A stretch of 64,000 bases of DNA from Modestobacter italicus (GTDB taxonomy: Bacteria; Actinomycetota; Actinomycetes; Mycobacteriales; Geodermatophilaceae): the NCBI RefSeq assembly GCF_019799965.1, contig NZ_JABGCJ010000002.1:558001-622000 (forward strand). The letters are read 5' to 3'. How positions within the stretch are numbered: position 1 is the first letter of the stretch; each line of letters opens with the position of its first letter. A program made the translations under genes and the position numbers. Below the pieces are notes generated by a model, which was not told where the DNA came from, did no database searches, and saw only the letters and a program-made list of their open reading frames with translations. Of the stretch, positions 1 through 8,168 are shown piece by piece.

Positions 1-1392
1 GGTGCCCCAGTACCGGTCGCGGGACAGTGCCCAGTCGACGTTGTTGTTCAGCCAGTCGCCGTAGCGGCCCCACTGGATGTTCTCCGGGTGCCAGTTCGTG
101 CGCTCGTTCTGCGCGAGCAGCTGCTCCTTGACCTGGCTGGTGCGGATGTACCAGGAGGGCTGCGCGTAGTACATCAGCGGCGTGTGGCAGCGCCAGCAGT
201 GCGGATAGCTGTGCTCGTAGCGCAGCTCCCGGTACAGCACGCCGCGGTCGGCGAGGTCCTGCACCAGCGTCGGGTCCGCGCCCTTGAAGAAGTGCCCACC
301 GACGAGCGGGACCTCGGGGAGGAAGTGCCCGGTCGGGTCGATCGGGTTGACCACCGGCAGGCCGTACTCACGGCAGACGGCGAAGTCCTCGGCGCCGAAG
401 GCGGGGGACTGGTGGACCAGGCCGGTGCCGTCCTCGGTGGTGACGTAGTCGGCCAGCAGCACGTAGTGCGCGTCCCCCTCGGGGAACTCCACCAGCTCGA
501 AGGGGCGCTGGTAGTGCACGCGCTCCCAGTCCCGGCCGGTGGTGCGCGCCAGCACCTCGGCACCCTCACCGAGGACCGCGGTCAGCAGCGGCTCGGCGAC
601 GACGAAGGTGCCGTCGTCGGTGCGAGCGACCACGTAGGTCACGTCGGGGTGCACCGCCACCGCGGTGTTGGACGGCAGGGTCCACGGCGTCGTCGTCCAG
701 ATCAGCAGATCGGCCTTGCCGGCCCACTCGCCGCTGGTGACCGGCAGCCGGACGTAGACCGACGGGTCGGTCAGCGTCTCGTACCCCTGGGCCACCTCGT
801 GGTCGCTCAGTCCGGTGCCGCAGCGCGGGCAGTAGGGCGCCACCCGGTGGTCCTCCACCAGCAGGCCCTTGTCGAACACCTGCTTCAGCGACCACCAGAC
901 GCTCTCGATGTAGCTGGCGTCCATCGTCCGGTAGGCGGTCGACATGTCGACCCAGTAGCCCATCCGGTGGGTGAGCTCGGCGAAGGCGTCGACGTGCCGC
1001 TCCACCGACTCCCGGCACTTGGCGTTGAACTCGGCGATGCCGAAGCGCTCGATGTCCGGCTTCCCGGCGAAACCCAGCTCCTGCTCGACGGCGATCTCCA
1101 CCGGCAGGCCGTGGCAGTCCCACCCGGCGCGGCGCGGCACCGAGTAGCCCTGCATCGTCTTGAACCGGGGGAAGACGTCCTTGAACGCCCGGGCCTCGAT
1201 GTGGTGGGTGCCCGGTCGGCCGTTGGCCGTGGGCGGGCCCTCGTAGAAGACCCACTGCGGCTTGTCGGCCGACCCCTCGAGCGAGCGGGCGAAGACCTTG
1301 TCGGCCTCCCACTGCTCGAGGACCTCGTGCTCGAGGGCCGGCAGGTCGACCTGCGGGGGAAGGGCCCGGAACGGCCCGGCGGGAGCACTCAC
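1..1392 (-). CDS. ileS: Isoleucyl-tRNA synthetase, type-2 (partial, N-terminal part)
   Basis: Charges tRNA-Ile with isoleucine in the cytoplasm. The first 464 codons are present and the gene runs off the left edge. The class I catalytic half shows EGPPTANGRPGTHH at residues 51-64 and GWDCHGLPVE from residue 90; a CPRCGTG zinc-type motif and the CP1 editing domain (WTTTPWTLPSNT) follow. The class I signature, usually HxGH, reads G61-T-H-H64, the swapped GXHH form known from some type-2 (eukaryote-like) IleRS enzymes. The GTG at 1392 starts the conserved N-terminus (SAPAGPFRALPPQVDLPALE). No Shine-Dalgarno sequence precedes it, so the message may be leaderless. Only about 95 bp separate it from the divergent antiporter gene, too little for the T-box leader that controls ileS in many actinobacteria. 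Confidence 0.96.
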   Translation of the reverse strand, partial: MSAPAGPFRALPPQVDLPALEHEVLEQWEADKVFARSLEGSADKPQWVFYEGPPTANGRPGTHHIEARAFKDVFPRFKTMQGYSVPRRAGWDCHGLPVEIAVEQELGFAGKPDIERFGIAEFNAKCRESVERHVDAFAELTHRMGYWVDMSTAYRTMDASYIESVWWSLKQVFDKGLLVEDHRVAPYCPRCGTGLSDHEVAQGYETLTDPSVYVRLPVTSGEWAGKADLLIWTTTPWTLPSNTAVAVHPDVTYVVARTDDGTFVVAEPLLTAVLGEGAEVLARTTGRDWERVHYQRPFELVEFPEGDAHYVLLADYVTTEDGTGLVHQSPAFGAEDFAVCREYGLPVVNPIDPTGHFLPEVPLVGGHFFKGADPTLVQDLADRGVLYRELRYEHSYPHCWRCHTPLMYYAQPSWYIRTSQVKEQLLAQNERTNWHPENIQWGRYGDWLNNNVDWALSRDRYWGT

Positions 1393-1393
1393 G

Positions 1394-1409
1394 GTGTCAA
1401 GTTTGACAC
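1394..1409. promoter_or_regulatory. 16-bp inverted repeat next to the ileS start
   Basis: GTGTCAA and TTGACAC form a perfect 7-bp inverted repeat with a 2-nt spacer, one base from the ileS GTG and inside the divergent ileS/antiporter promoter region. The arm contains TTGACA, so it could be an operator, a -35 element or both. Function is inferred from symmetry and position only. Confidence 0.4.
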
Positions 1410-1487
1410 TTGACGCGGCCGGCCCGGCCGAGGCGTGGGCGGCCCGGACCGGCGGGTACGGGAGACTGCCCTCATGGGGGCGCGCCG

Positions 1488-2999
1488 ATGAACACGACGG
1501 TCACCCTCGCCCTGGCCATCGGTGCGCTGGTGGTGCTCGTCGCCGCGGTGGCCCTGCGGCTGGCCGACCGCCTGGGACTGCCCTCGCTGTTGATCTACCT
1601 GGCGCTGGGGATGGCGATCGGGGAGAGCGGTCTCGGGGTGCAGTTCGACGACGTCGAGCTCACCCAGACCCTCGGGGTCGCCGCGCTCGTCGTGATCCTC
1701 GCGGAGGGCGGGTTGACCACCCGCTGGTCCGACCTCCGGCGGGCCTTGGGCCCCGGGCTGACTCTGGCCACACTCGGGGTCGCGGTGAGCATCTCGGTGA
1801 CCGCCGCGGTGACCGTGTGGCTGCTGGGCTACGCCTGGGGCTTCGCGATCCTGCTGGCCGCGGTCATCAGCTCGACCGACGCCGCAGCCGTGTTCGCGAC
1901 CCTGCGCCGCCTGCCGCTGCCCCGGAGACTGGCCGCCTCCCTGGAAGCCGAGAGCGGGCTGAACGACGCCCCGGTGATCCTCCTGGTCCTGGTCCTCTCC
2001 GAGCAGCTGACCGGGGGGACGACGGACGTCTGGTACCTGGTGCTGGCCGAGGTCCTGGTCGAGCTCGCCGGTGGGTCGGCGATCGGGCTGTCCATCGGCT
2101 TCGGCGGGGCATGGCTGCTCCGCCGGGCGGCGTTGCCGCTGGTCGGCTTCTACCCCCTGGCGACGCTGGCGCTGTGCGTGCTGGCGTACGCCGGCGCCAC
2201 GCTGGCGCAGACCTCGGGCATCGTGGCGGTCTACCTGTGCGGCCTGGTGCTCGGGAACGCCGCGCTGCCGCATCGCGCCGCCAGCATCGGCTTCGCGGAG
2301 GGGCTCGCGTCACTGGCGCAGATCGGGCTCTTCGTGCTGCTGGGGCTGCTGGTCTCCCCGTCGCGGCTCCCCGATGCGTTGCTGCCGGCCCTGCTCGTCG
2401 GCGGGGCGCTGCTGCTGGTAGCCCGTCCGCTCTCGGTGCTCCTGAGCTTGGTCTGGTTCCGGTTGCCGATCTCGCAGCAGCTGTTCATCTCCTGGGCCGG
2501 GCTGCGCGGCGCGGTGCCGATCGTGCTCGCGACGTTCCCCGTCGCGGCCCAGGTGCCGGGTGCGGAGCGGATCTTCGACACGGTGTTCGTGCTCGTCGTG
2601 GTGTTCACCCTCATCCAGGGCTGGTCGCTGCCCTGGGTGGCCCGGCTCCTGCGCATCGCCACCCCGGTCACCCCACGGGACATCGACGTGGAGTCCGCAC
2701 CGCTGGACGAGCTGGGAGCGGAGCTGATGCAGCTGCGGGTGCCGGAGAGCTCCCGGCTGCACGGCGTCTACCTGCCAGAGCTGCGGCTGCCCGAGGACGC
2801 CGCGGTCGTGCTCGTCGTCCGGGACGGGCGGCCGTTCGTGCCCGACCGCAACACCCGGCTGATGCGCGGCGACCAGGCGCTGCTGGTGTCGGCGCGCGGC
2901 TCCCGCGCCGAGGCCGAGCGCCGGCTGCGGGCGGTCAGCCGGGCCGGCCGGCTGGCCACCTGGCGCGGCGAGGCCGGCCAGCCCAGCGAGAGCGACTGA
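1488..2999 (+). CDS. CPA1-family cation/proton antiporter (NhaP2/CvrA-like)
   Basis: Integral membrane Na+ or K+/H+ exchanger of 503 aa. The first roughly 390 residues are hydrophobic with about 12 membrane spans. CPA1 signatures are visible: SSTDAA at 128-133 and ESGLND at 155-160, the ion-binding acidic region. The last 80-90 residues form a cytoplasmic TrkA-C/RCK-C-like domain (from about RLHGVYLPELRLPEDAAVVL), as in NhaP2/CvrA. The ATG at 1488 is preferred over upstream starts because the membrane protein begins directly there (MNTTVTLALAIG) and a GGGG stretch lies 8 nt upstream. It stands alone and converges with mqo. Ion specificity cannot be read from the sequence. Confidence 0.9.
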   Translation: MNTTVTLALAIGALVVLVAAVALRLADRLGLPSLLIYLALGMAIGESGLGVQFDDVELTQTLGVAALVVILAEGGLTTRWSDLRRALGPGLTLATLGVAVSISVTAAVTVWLLGYAWGFAILLAAVISSTDAAAVFATLRRLPLPRRLAASLEAESGLNDAPVILLVLVLSEQLTGGTTDVWYLVLAEVLVELAGGSAIGLSIGFGGAWLLRRAALPLVGFYPLATLALCVLAYAGATLAQTSGIVAVYLCGLVLGNAALPHRAASIGFAEGLASLAQIGLFVLLGLLVSPSRLPDALLPALLVGGALLLVARPLSVLLSLVWFRLPISQQLFISWAGLRGAVPIVLATFPVAAQVPGAERIFDTVFVLVVVFTLIQGWSLPWVARLLRIATPVTPRDIDVESAPLDELGAELMQLRVPESSRLHGVYLPELRLPEDAAVVLVVRDGRPFVPDRNTRLMRGDQALLVSARGSRAEAERRLRAVSRAGRLATWRGEAGQPSESD

Positions 3000-3091
3000 C
3001 CCGGCACTCCTCCGGCGGTCGGTGCAAGCCTCGTCAGCCGCCGCCCGAGCTGGTCTCGGACCGCCGCCGTCCGGGTTGACCCGGACGGGAT

Positions 3092-3145
3092 GGGGTTGAG
3101 CCGCGCCAGCACGCGGCTCAACCCCAGCTGGCGCGGCTCAACCCC
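3092..3145. terminator. Convergent-gene hairpin with two alternative pairings
   Basis: GGGGTTGAGCCGCG (3092-3105) pairs perfectly with 3112-3125 (6-nt loop). The longer arm 3092-3110 pairs perfectly over 19 bp with 3127-3145. The two hairpins exclude each other. The element lies between the antiporter (+) and mqo (-) and is the likely bidirectional terminator. Confidence 0.6.
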
Positions 3146-3190
3146 TGCTGGCTCGGCTCAACCTCGCCTGGGGCGGCTCCACCTCCGGTG
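3111..3190. repeat. Four tandem 20-bp degenerate repeats
   Basis: Units start at 3111, 3131, 3151 and 3171, with consensus close to GCGCGGCTCAACCCCTGCTG. A more diverged fifth unit follows at about 3191. They sit in the noncoding gap between the antiporter and mqo and share sequence with the hairpin arm at 3092-3110. Confidence 0.8.
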
Positions 3191-3238
3191 GGCTCGGCCA
3201 CAGCCCGGTCTGGCCGACCCGGAGTGGCGCCGTTCCGA

Positions 3239-4726
3239 TCAGCCCTGGAGCTCGAGGGTCTTGGTGGTGTCGGCGCGCACCTGGGCCAGCAGCTCGGGCT
3301 CGGCGGACAGCTCGCGGCCGTAGGAGGGGATGGCCTCCTGCAGCAACGGCCGCCAGGCGTCGATCCGGTCGGGGAAGCAGCGCTCCAGCAGCGTGAGCAT
3401 CGCCGACGTCGCGGTGGAGGCGCCGGGGGAGGCGCCCAGCAGGCCGGCGACCGTGCCCTCGGCGCCCACGATGAGCTCCGTGCCGAACTGGAGCACCCCA
3501 CGGCCGGTCGTCGGGTCTTGCTTGATCACCTGCACCCGCTGACCGGCGGTGATGAGCTCCCAGTCGTCCTGCTCCGCGGTCGGCACGAACTCCTCGAGCG
3601 CCCGGAAGCGGGCCGACGTCGACTGCAGCACCTGCCCGATCAGGTACCGGGTGAGCGGGATGTTGGCGATGCCGGCACCCAGCATCGAGCCCAGGTTGCC
3701 GCCGCGGACCGAGCGCGGCAGGTCCCACATCGAGCCGGACTTGAGGAACTTGGGCGAGAACCCGGCGTAGGGCCCGAACAGCAGCGCCTGCTCCCCGTCG
3801 ATCAGCCGCAGGTCCAGGTGCGGCACCGACATCGGCGGCGCACCGACCTTCGCCTGGCCGTAGACCTTGGCCTGGTGCCGGGCGACCAGCTCCGGGTTGC
3901 GGGTGCGCAGGAACTGGCCGCTCACCGGGAAGCCGCCGAACCCGCGGATCTCCGGGATGCCCGCGCCCTGCAGCAGCGGCAGCGCCCCGCCGCCCGCGCC
4001 GACGAAGAGGAATCGGCTGTGCACGGTGCGCTTCTTGCCGGTCGTGAGGTCGGTGACGGTGGTGGCCCAGCGGCCGTCCCGCTCCTGGCGGACCCTGCGC
4101 ACCCGGTGCTGCAGGTGCAGCTGCACCCCCCGGCCGACGGCGTCCTCCAGCAGCAGCCGGGTCAGCGCGCCGAAGTTGACGTCGGTGCCGGCCAGCGAGC
4201 GGGTGGCCGCGACGGGTTCGCCGGCGGACCGGTCGGTCATCATCAGCGGCAGCCAGTCGGCGAGGACGGCGGGGTCGTCGGTGAACTCCAGGCCGGCGAA
4301 CAGCGGCTGCGGGGCCAGTGCCTCATAGCGGTTGCGCATGTACCGGTGGCCCTCGGCGCCGGTGACGAAGCTGACGTGCGGCACCGAGGTGATGAAGGTC
4401 TTGGGCGAGTCGGTCAGCCCGCTGCGCACCAGGTGCGACCAGAACTGGCGGGACACCTGGAACTGCTCGTTGATCCCCACGGCCTTGGCCGGGTCGACCG
4501 TGCCGTCGGGGCGGGCCGGGGTGTAGTTCAGCTCGCACAGCGCGGAGTGCCCGGTGCCGGCGTTGTTCCACGGCCCGGAGCTCTCACCCGCCACCTCGGT
4601 GCCGGACTCGAACACCTCGACGGTCCAGTCCGGCGCGACGATGCCGAACAGTGCGGCCAGCGTCGCGCTCATGATGCCGCCGCCGACGAGGACTACGTCG
4701 GGGTTCGAGGAACCATCCGTGGTCAA
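3239..4726 (-). CDS. mqo: Malate:quinone oxidoreductase
   Basis: Membrane-associated FAD enzyme of the TCA cycle that oxidises L-malate to oxaloacetate and passes electrons to the quinone pool. The 495-aa protein opens with the FAD-binding strand VVLVGGGIMSATLA (about residues 11-24). It carries the family blocks SGTEVAGESSGPWNNAGTGH and CELNYTPARPDG, then a second nucleotide-fold stretch near the C-terminus (GAEGTVAGLLGASPGASTA). Length matches the roughly 490-500 aa family. I chose the TTG at 4726 because GGAGG lies 8 nt upstream of it. An in-frame ATG at 4762 would add 12 unconserved residues and place that GGAGG inside the coding region. Monocistronic; divergent from lspA. Confidence 0.95.
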   Translation of the reverse strand: MTTDGSSNPDVVLVGGGIMSATLAALFGIVAPDWTVEVFESGTEVAGESSGPWNNAGTGHSALCELNYTPARPDGTVDPAKAVGINEQFQVSRQFWSHLVRSGLTDSPKTFITSVPHVSFVTGAEGHRYMRNRYEALAPQPLFAGLEFTDDPAVLADWLPLMMTDRSAGEPVAATRSLAGTDVNFGALTRLLLEDAVGRGVQLHLQHRVRRVRQERDGRWATTVTDLTTGKKRTVHSRFLFVGAGGGALPLLQGAGIPEIRGFGGFPVSGQFLRTRNPELVARHQAKVYGQAKVGAPPMSVPHLDLRLIDGEQALLFGPYAGFSPKFLKSGSMWDLPRSVRGGNLGSMLGAGIANIPLTRYLIGQVLQSTSARFRALEEFVPTAEQDDWELITAGQRVQVIKQDPTTGRGVLQFGTELIVGAEGTVAGLLGASPGASTATSAMLTLLERCFPDRIDAWRPLLQEAIPSYGRELSAEPELLAQVRADTTKTLELQG

Positions 4727-5008
4727 GATCTGCCTCCGTGACTGGTGTGCGTACCCACCCATCGTCGTCCGACCCTCTGGACGACACGGCCGGAACCCGG
4801 TGCTCTCCCCGAACTGAGGGGATGAGATGCATCACAGGGACCGTCCTCGAGGGTGCCCTGCGCTCACCGCCGGCGCAGCACGGCCACGACGACCCGGCAG
4901 GGCCGGTCCTGTGGTCATCGGGGCAGCGTGGCAGACAGCCCCGTCCTGCTCCGCCGCTATCGTCGTCCACGGACGTGGCCACCGGGGCCGCCAGCGGGGA
5001 GGACGGCG

Positions 5009-5578
5009 ATGTCCGAGCAGCCCGAGACCTCGACGTCCCCGGCGGAGGGCGCGCCCACCCCGGCGCGCCGGCCGCGGGCCGCGCTGCTGCTGGGGCTGGC
5101 CGCCGGCGTGCTGGCCCTGGACCTGGGCACCAAGCTGCTGGTGGTCGCCACGCTGTCCGACCGTGAGCCGCTGCGGTTGCTGGGCGGTGCGCTCTACCTG
5201 ACCGAGGCGCGCAACACCGGTGCCGCCTTCTCCTTCGCCGAGGGCGCCACCGCGGTGTTCACGCTGATCGCCCTGACGGTGGTCGTGGTGATCGTGCGCA
5301 CCGCCCGGAAGCTGTTCTCCACCGGTTGGGCCGTGGCCCTCGGCCTGGTCCTCGGCGGGGCGCTGGGCAACCTGGTCGACCGGGTGTTCCGCGACCCGGG
5401 CTTCCTGCGCGGCGGCGTCGTCGACTTCATCTCGCTGTTCGACCCCTACGGCGAGGTGTGGCCGATCTTCAACGTGGCCGACTCGGCGATCGTGTGCGGC
5501 GGCGTGCTGGGCGCGCTGCTGGCCTTCCGTGGCATCGAGTTCGACGGCAGCCGGGCCTCGGACCGCACCCAGGACTGA
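5009..5578 (+). CDS. lspA: Lipoprotein signal peptidase (signal peptidase II)
   Basis: Aspartic protease of the cytoplasmic membrane that removes the signal peptide of lipid-modified prolipoproteins after Lgt. The 189-aa protein has a charged, proline-rich N-terminus of about 22 residues and then four hydrophobic segments. Catalytic aspartates are visible in GNLVDR (D124) and FNVADSA (D158), together with the ARNTGAAFS motif at 67-75. GGGGAGGA lies about 5 nt before the ATG at 5009. An rluD-type gene follows, the usual lspA-rluD pairing. The window also encodes lgt (37730) and at least two likely lipoprotein clients (27617 and 53947). Confidence 0.96.
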   Translation: MSEQPETSTSPAEGAPTPARRPRAALLLGLAAGVLALDLGTKLLVVATLSDREPLRLLGGALYLTEARNTGAAFSFAEGATAVFTLIALTVVVVIVRTARKLFSTGWAVALGLVLGGALGNLVDRVFRDPGFLRGGVVDFISLFDPYGEVWPIFNVADSAIVCGGVLGALLAFRGIEFDGSRASDRTQD

Positions 5579-5582
5579 CCGT

Positions 5583-5635
5583 GGCCCCGTCCAGAGGCTC
5601 GCCGCGAGCGTGCGAGCGGTGAGGAGGACGGGGTC
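5583..5635 (+). terminator. Hairpin between lspA and rluD
   Basis: GGCCCCGTCC (5583-5592) pairs with GGACGGGGTC (5625-5634), one G-U pair, and is followed by CTTCT. The loop carries a GAGCGTGCGAG element (5606-5616) that recurs in two other intergenic gaps. It could be a weak terminator or attenuator rather than a full stop. Confidence 0.4.
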
Positions 5636-5653
5636 CTTCTGCACAATGGGGCG

Positions 5654-6619
5654 GTGACCAGCTCTCCCGGCCCGACCTCGACCGACGGCCGCCGGGGGGA
5701 GCTCCGCTCGCTGCCGGTGCCCGACGGCCTGGAGGGCCAGCGGGTCGACCAGGCGCTCACCCGGCTCTTCGGGCTCACCCGGGCCGTGGCCGCGGAGCTC
5801 GCCGACGCCGGGGCGGTGGTCGTCGACGGGCGGGCCCGGGGGAAGGGCGACCGGCTGTCCGGTGGCAGCTGGCTGGAGGTCGAGCTCCCGCCGCCGCCGG
5901 GCGAGCCGGTTGCCCCGCAGCCGGTCGACGGGCTCACCGTCGTCCACGACGACGACGACGTCGTGGTCATCGACAAGCCGGTCGGCGTCGCGGCGCACGG
6001 CAGCCCCGGCTGGGACGGGCCGACCGTCACCGGCGGGCTGGCTGCGGCCGGCTACCGGATCAGCACCAGCGGTGCCGCCGAGCGACAGGGCATCGTGCAC
6101 CGCCTGGACGCCGCGACCACCGGGCTGATGGTGGTGGCGAAGAGCGAACGGGCGTACACGCTGCTCAAGGCCGCGTTCAAGGAACGCACCGTCGACAAGG
6201 GCTACCAGGCCCTCGTGCAGGGCCACCCCGACCCGTCCAAGGGCACCATCGACGCCCCCATCGACCGGCACCCCAAGCACGACTGGCGGTTCGCCGTGGT
6301 GGCCGGCGGCCGCCCGTCGGTGACCCACTACGAGGTGGTCGAGGCGTTCCCGGCGGCCAGCCTGGTCGACGTGCACCTGGAGACCGGGCGCACCCACCAG
6401 ATCCGGGTGCACTTCTCCGCGCTGCGTCACCCCTGCGTCGGCGACATGACCTACGGCGCGGACCCGACGCTGGCCGCCCGGCTGGGCGTTTCCCGGCAGT
6501 GGCTGCACGCGGTCCGGCTCGGCTTCGCCCACCCGGCCGACGGGCGCTGGGTGGAGTTCACCAGCGACCACCCCGCCGACCTGGCCGGCGCGCTGGCCGT
6601 GCTGCGCGCCGAGAACTGA
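5654..6619 (+). CDS. rluD: RluA/RluD-family 23S rRNA pseudouridine synthase
   Basis: Isomerises uridines to pseudouridine in large-subunit rRNA. The 321-aa protein has an N-terminal S4 RNA-binding domain (about 20-80, with [12 protein letters not shown] and AVVVDGR) and the catalytic domain with [18 protein letters not shown], where D152 is the expected catalytic aspartate. The [19 protein letters not shown] block is typical of the RluA family. The GTG at 5654 begins the conserved region; an ATG at 5646 is out of frame. Located 75 bp after lspA. The exact target uridines (RluD versus RluC or RluA type) are inferred from the lspA linkage only. Confidence 0.92.
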   Translation: MTSSPGPTSTDGRRGELRSLPVPDGLEGQRVDQALTRLFGLTRAVAAELADAGAVVVDGRARGKGDRLSGGSWLEVELPPPPGEPVAPQPVDGLTVVHDDDDVVVIDKPVGVAAHGSPGWDGPTVTGGLAAAGYRISTSGAAERQGIVHRLDAATTGLMVVAKSERAYTLLKAAFKERTVDKGYQALVQGHPDPSKGTIDAPIDRHPKHDWRFAVVAGGRPSVTHYEVVEAFPAASLVDVHLETGRTHQIRVHFSALRHPCVGDMTYGADPTLAARLGVSRQWLHAVRLGFAHPADGRWVEFTSDHPADLAGALAVLRAEN

Positions 6620-6631
6620 GCCCCGCCCCTC

Positions 6632-7429
6632 GTGTCCGCAGCGACCGCCCTGCCCGCCTCCTTCGCCGACTTCGGTCCGGCGCAGCTGGCGGCGGGGATC
6701 GTCGCGGTCTACCTGGTCGTGGGGGAGCCCTTCGTCGGCTACGTGCTGCACCGGCGGTTCGAGGGGCGGCTGCGCACCGACCCGGCCGCCCGCCGCTCGT
6801 TCTACCGCCGGCTGCTGGTGCTGGAGTGGGGGCTGGCGCTGATCGTGCTGGTGGTCTGGCTGGCGGCACCCGGCGTCTCCGCGGCCGAGGTGGGGCTCGG
6901 CTGGCCGACCCGCTGGCCCGGCCCGTTCACCTGGGCGGCGGTGCTGGGGCTCCTGCTGCTGGTGCTGCTGTCCACCCGGGCGCTGCGCGGGGGAGCGGTG
7001 GCCGGACCACCGCCGGAGGTGCTGCGCCGGACCCGGCCCGGGGAGGCGCGGCACGCCGAGCCGCCAGGACACGCGACGCTCGCGCTGCTGCCCCGCAGCC
7101 GCTCGGAGCGCCGGCTCTTCGGCCTGGTGGGGGTCACCGCCGGGGTCTGCGAGGAGTGGCTGTACCGCGGCTTCTTCCTGGCCGTGGTGGCCGCGCTGGT
7201 GCCGGCGCTGCCGGTCGGGCTGCTGGTGCTGGTCGCCGGTGCGGCCTTCGGCCTGGCGCACGCCTACCAGGGGCTGTCCGGGGTGCTGACCACCGGCGTC
7301 CTGGGCGGCGTGCTGGCCGCGGTGTACCTGGGCACCGGGTCGCTGCTGCTGCCGGTGCTGCTGCACGCAGCGATCGACCTGCGCTTCCTGCTGGTGCCCT
7401 CCTCGGCGCTCCCGGCGGCGCTGCGGTGA
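6632..7429 (+). CDS. CPBP-family intramembrane metalloprotease
   Basis: Polytopic membrane protein of 265 aa in the CPBP (CAAX protease and bacteriocin-processing) family, also called the Abi family. The three metal and catalytic motifs are present: EE174-175 with R179 (CEEWLYRGFF), FGLAH210 and H245-A-A-I-D249. About seven hydrophobic segments are seen. The substrate is unknown; bacterial members have been linked to peptide export, bacteriocin immunity or protein processing, and nothing here decides between these. Its TGA overlaps the GTG of the acetyltransferase gene, so the two are probably co-translated, behind rluD. Confidence 0.85.
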   Translation: MSAATALPASFADFGPAQLAAGIVAVYLVVGEPFVGYVLHRRFEGRLRTDPAARRSFYRRLLVLEWGLALIVLVVWLAAPGVSAAEVGLGWPTRWPGPFTWAAVLGLLLLVLLSTRALRGGAVAGPPPEVLRRTRPGEARHAEPPGHATLALLPRSRSERRLFGLVGVTAGVCEEWLYRGFFLAVVAALVPALPVGLLVLVAGAAFGLAHAYQGLSGVLTTGVLGGVLAAVYLGTGSLLLPVLLHAAIDLRFLLVPSSALPAALR

Positions 7430-7938
7430 GCGCCCCCCGGGCGACGGTGGCCGCCGCCGACGACTGGCCGGAGGTCACGGCCCTGCGGTACCGGGTCTTC
7501 GTGCAGGAGCAGGGCGTGCCCGCCGAGCTGGAGCACGACGCCGCCGATGCGACGGCCGTGCACGCGGTCAGCCGGGACGACGCCGGCCGGGTGGTGGCCA
7601 CCGGCCGGCTGCTGGTCGACGCCGCCGGGCCCGGCCGGGCGGTCATCGGCAGGATGGCCGCCGACGCCGCCGTCCGGGGCCGCGGCCACGGCGCCGCGGT
7701 GCTGGAGGTGCTGCACCGCGAGGCGGTCGCCCGCGGTCAGGTCGCGGTGGAGCTGCACGCCCAGGTGACCGCCCGGCGGTTCTACGAGCGGGCCGGTTAC
7801 GTCTGCGTCGGCGAGGAGCACCAGGAGGTCGGGATGGCCCACGTGCCGATGTGCCGCAGCCTCGACGCGGAGCGCTCTGGCCAGCTCGACGCGGAGCGCT
7901 CTGGCCAGCTCGGCGCGGAGCGCGCGGGACCGGTGTGA
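7426..7938 (+). CDS. GNAT-family N-acetyltransferase with C-terminal repeats
   Basis: Protein of 170 aa with a single GNAT fold. ALRYRVFVQEQGVP at the N-terminus resembles the ElaA/YjdJ-like group, and the acetyl-CoA loop reads GRMAADAAVRGRGHGAAVL (about residues 75-95). It ends in EEHQEVGMAHVPM. The GTG at 7426 overlaps the stop of the upstream protease gene. After the domain ends, three copies of an 8-residue unit (LDAERSGQ-like) are encoded by a 24-bp tandem repeat. The substrate is unknown. Confidence 0.85.
   Translation: MSAPRATVAAADDWPEVTALRYRVFVQEQGVPAELEHDAADATAVHAVSRDDAGRVVATGRLLVDAAGPGRAVIGRMAADAAVRGRGHGAAVLEVLHREAVARGQVAVELHAQVTARRFYERAGYVCVGEEHQEVGMAHVPMCRSLDAERSGQLDAERSGQLGAERAGPV
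7861..7932 (+). repeat. Three tandem 24-bp repeats inside the GNAT gene
   Basis: Units 7861-7884 and 7885-7908 are identical; 7909-7932 is diverged. They encode LDAERSGQ-LDAERSGQ-LGAERAGP at the extreme C-terminus. Copy number may vary between strains. Confidence 0.9.
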
Positions 7939-8040
7939 CGGAGTGGTCCGGATCGCGGAGACACGTCCTGTCGGACCCTCGGCGTAGGACTGCGGAGGTG
8001 CGAGGATCGGGGGACCGGTCACCGCGCCGGGCCCAGTCCC

Positions 8041-8073
8041 AGAGCAGTGCCGAAGTCGTAGAGCAGTACCGAA
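8041..8073 (+). promoter_or_regulatory. Direct repeats upstream of dnaE
   Basis: AGAGCAGTGCCGAA (8041-8054) and AGAGCAGTACCGAA (8060-8073) differ at one base and start 19 nt apart, about two helical turns, some 95-130 bp before the dnaE start. An operator is possible; no known regulator was recognised. Confidence 0.35.
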
Positions 8074-8168
8074 CGGCCTTCCCCGCCGGTCACCCAGAAC
8101 CACCCGCCGCCCCTGCCCACCTGCCGGTGGACAGGCGGTGCGCACGACCGTGAGGAGCACCCCACAGC

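Noticed and set aside
88-1413. Plus-strand open frame over ileS
   Set aside because: The minus strand clearly encodes IleRS; the plus frame is its shadow.
1393-1487. T-box riboswitch for ileS
   Set aside because: The gap is about 95 bp, contains no T-box consensus and is shared with a divergent gene.
4832-7366. 844-codon antisense frame across lspA, rluD and the CPBP gene
   Set aside because: Crosses three well-supported genes and gives a Gln/His/Arg-rich nonsense product.
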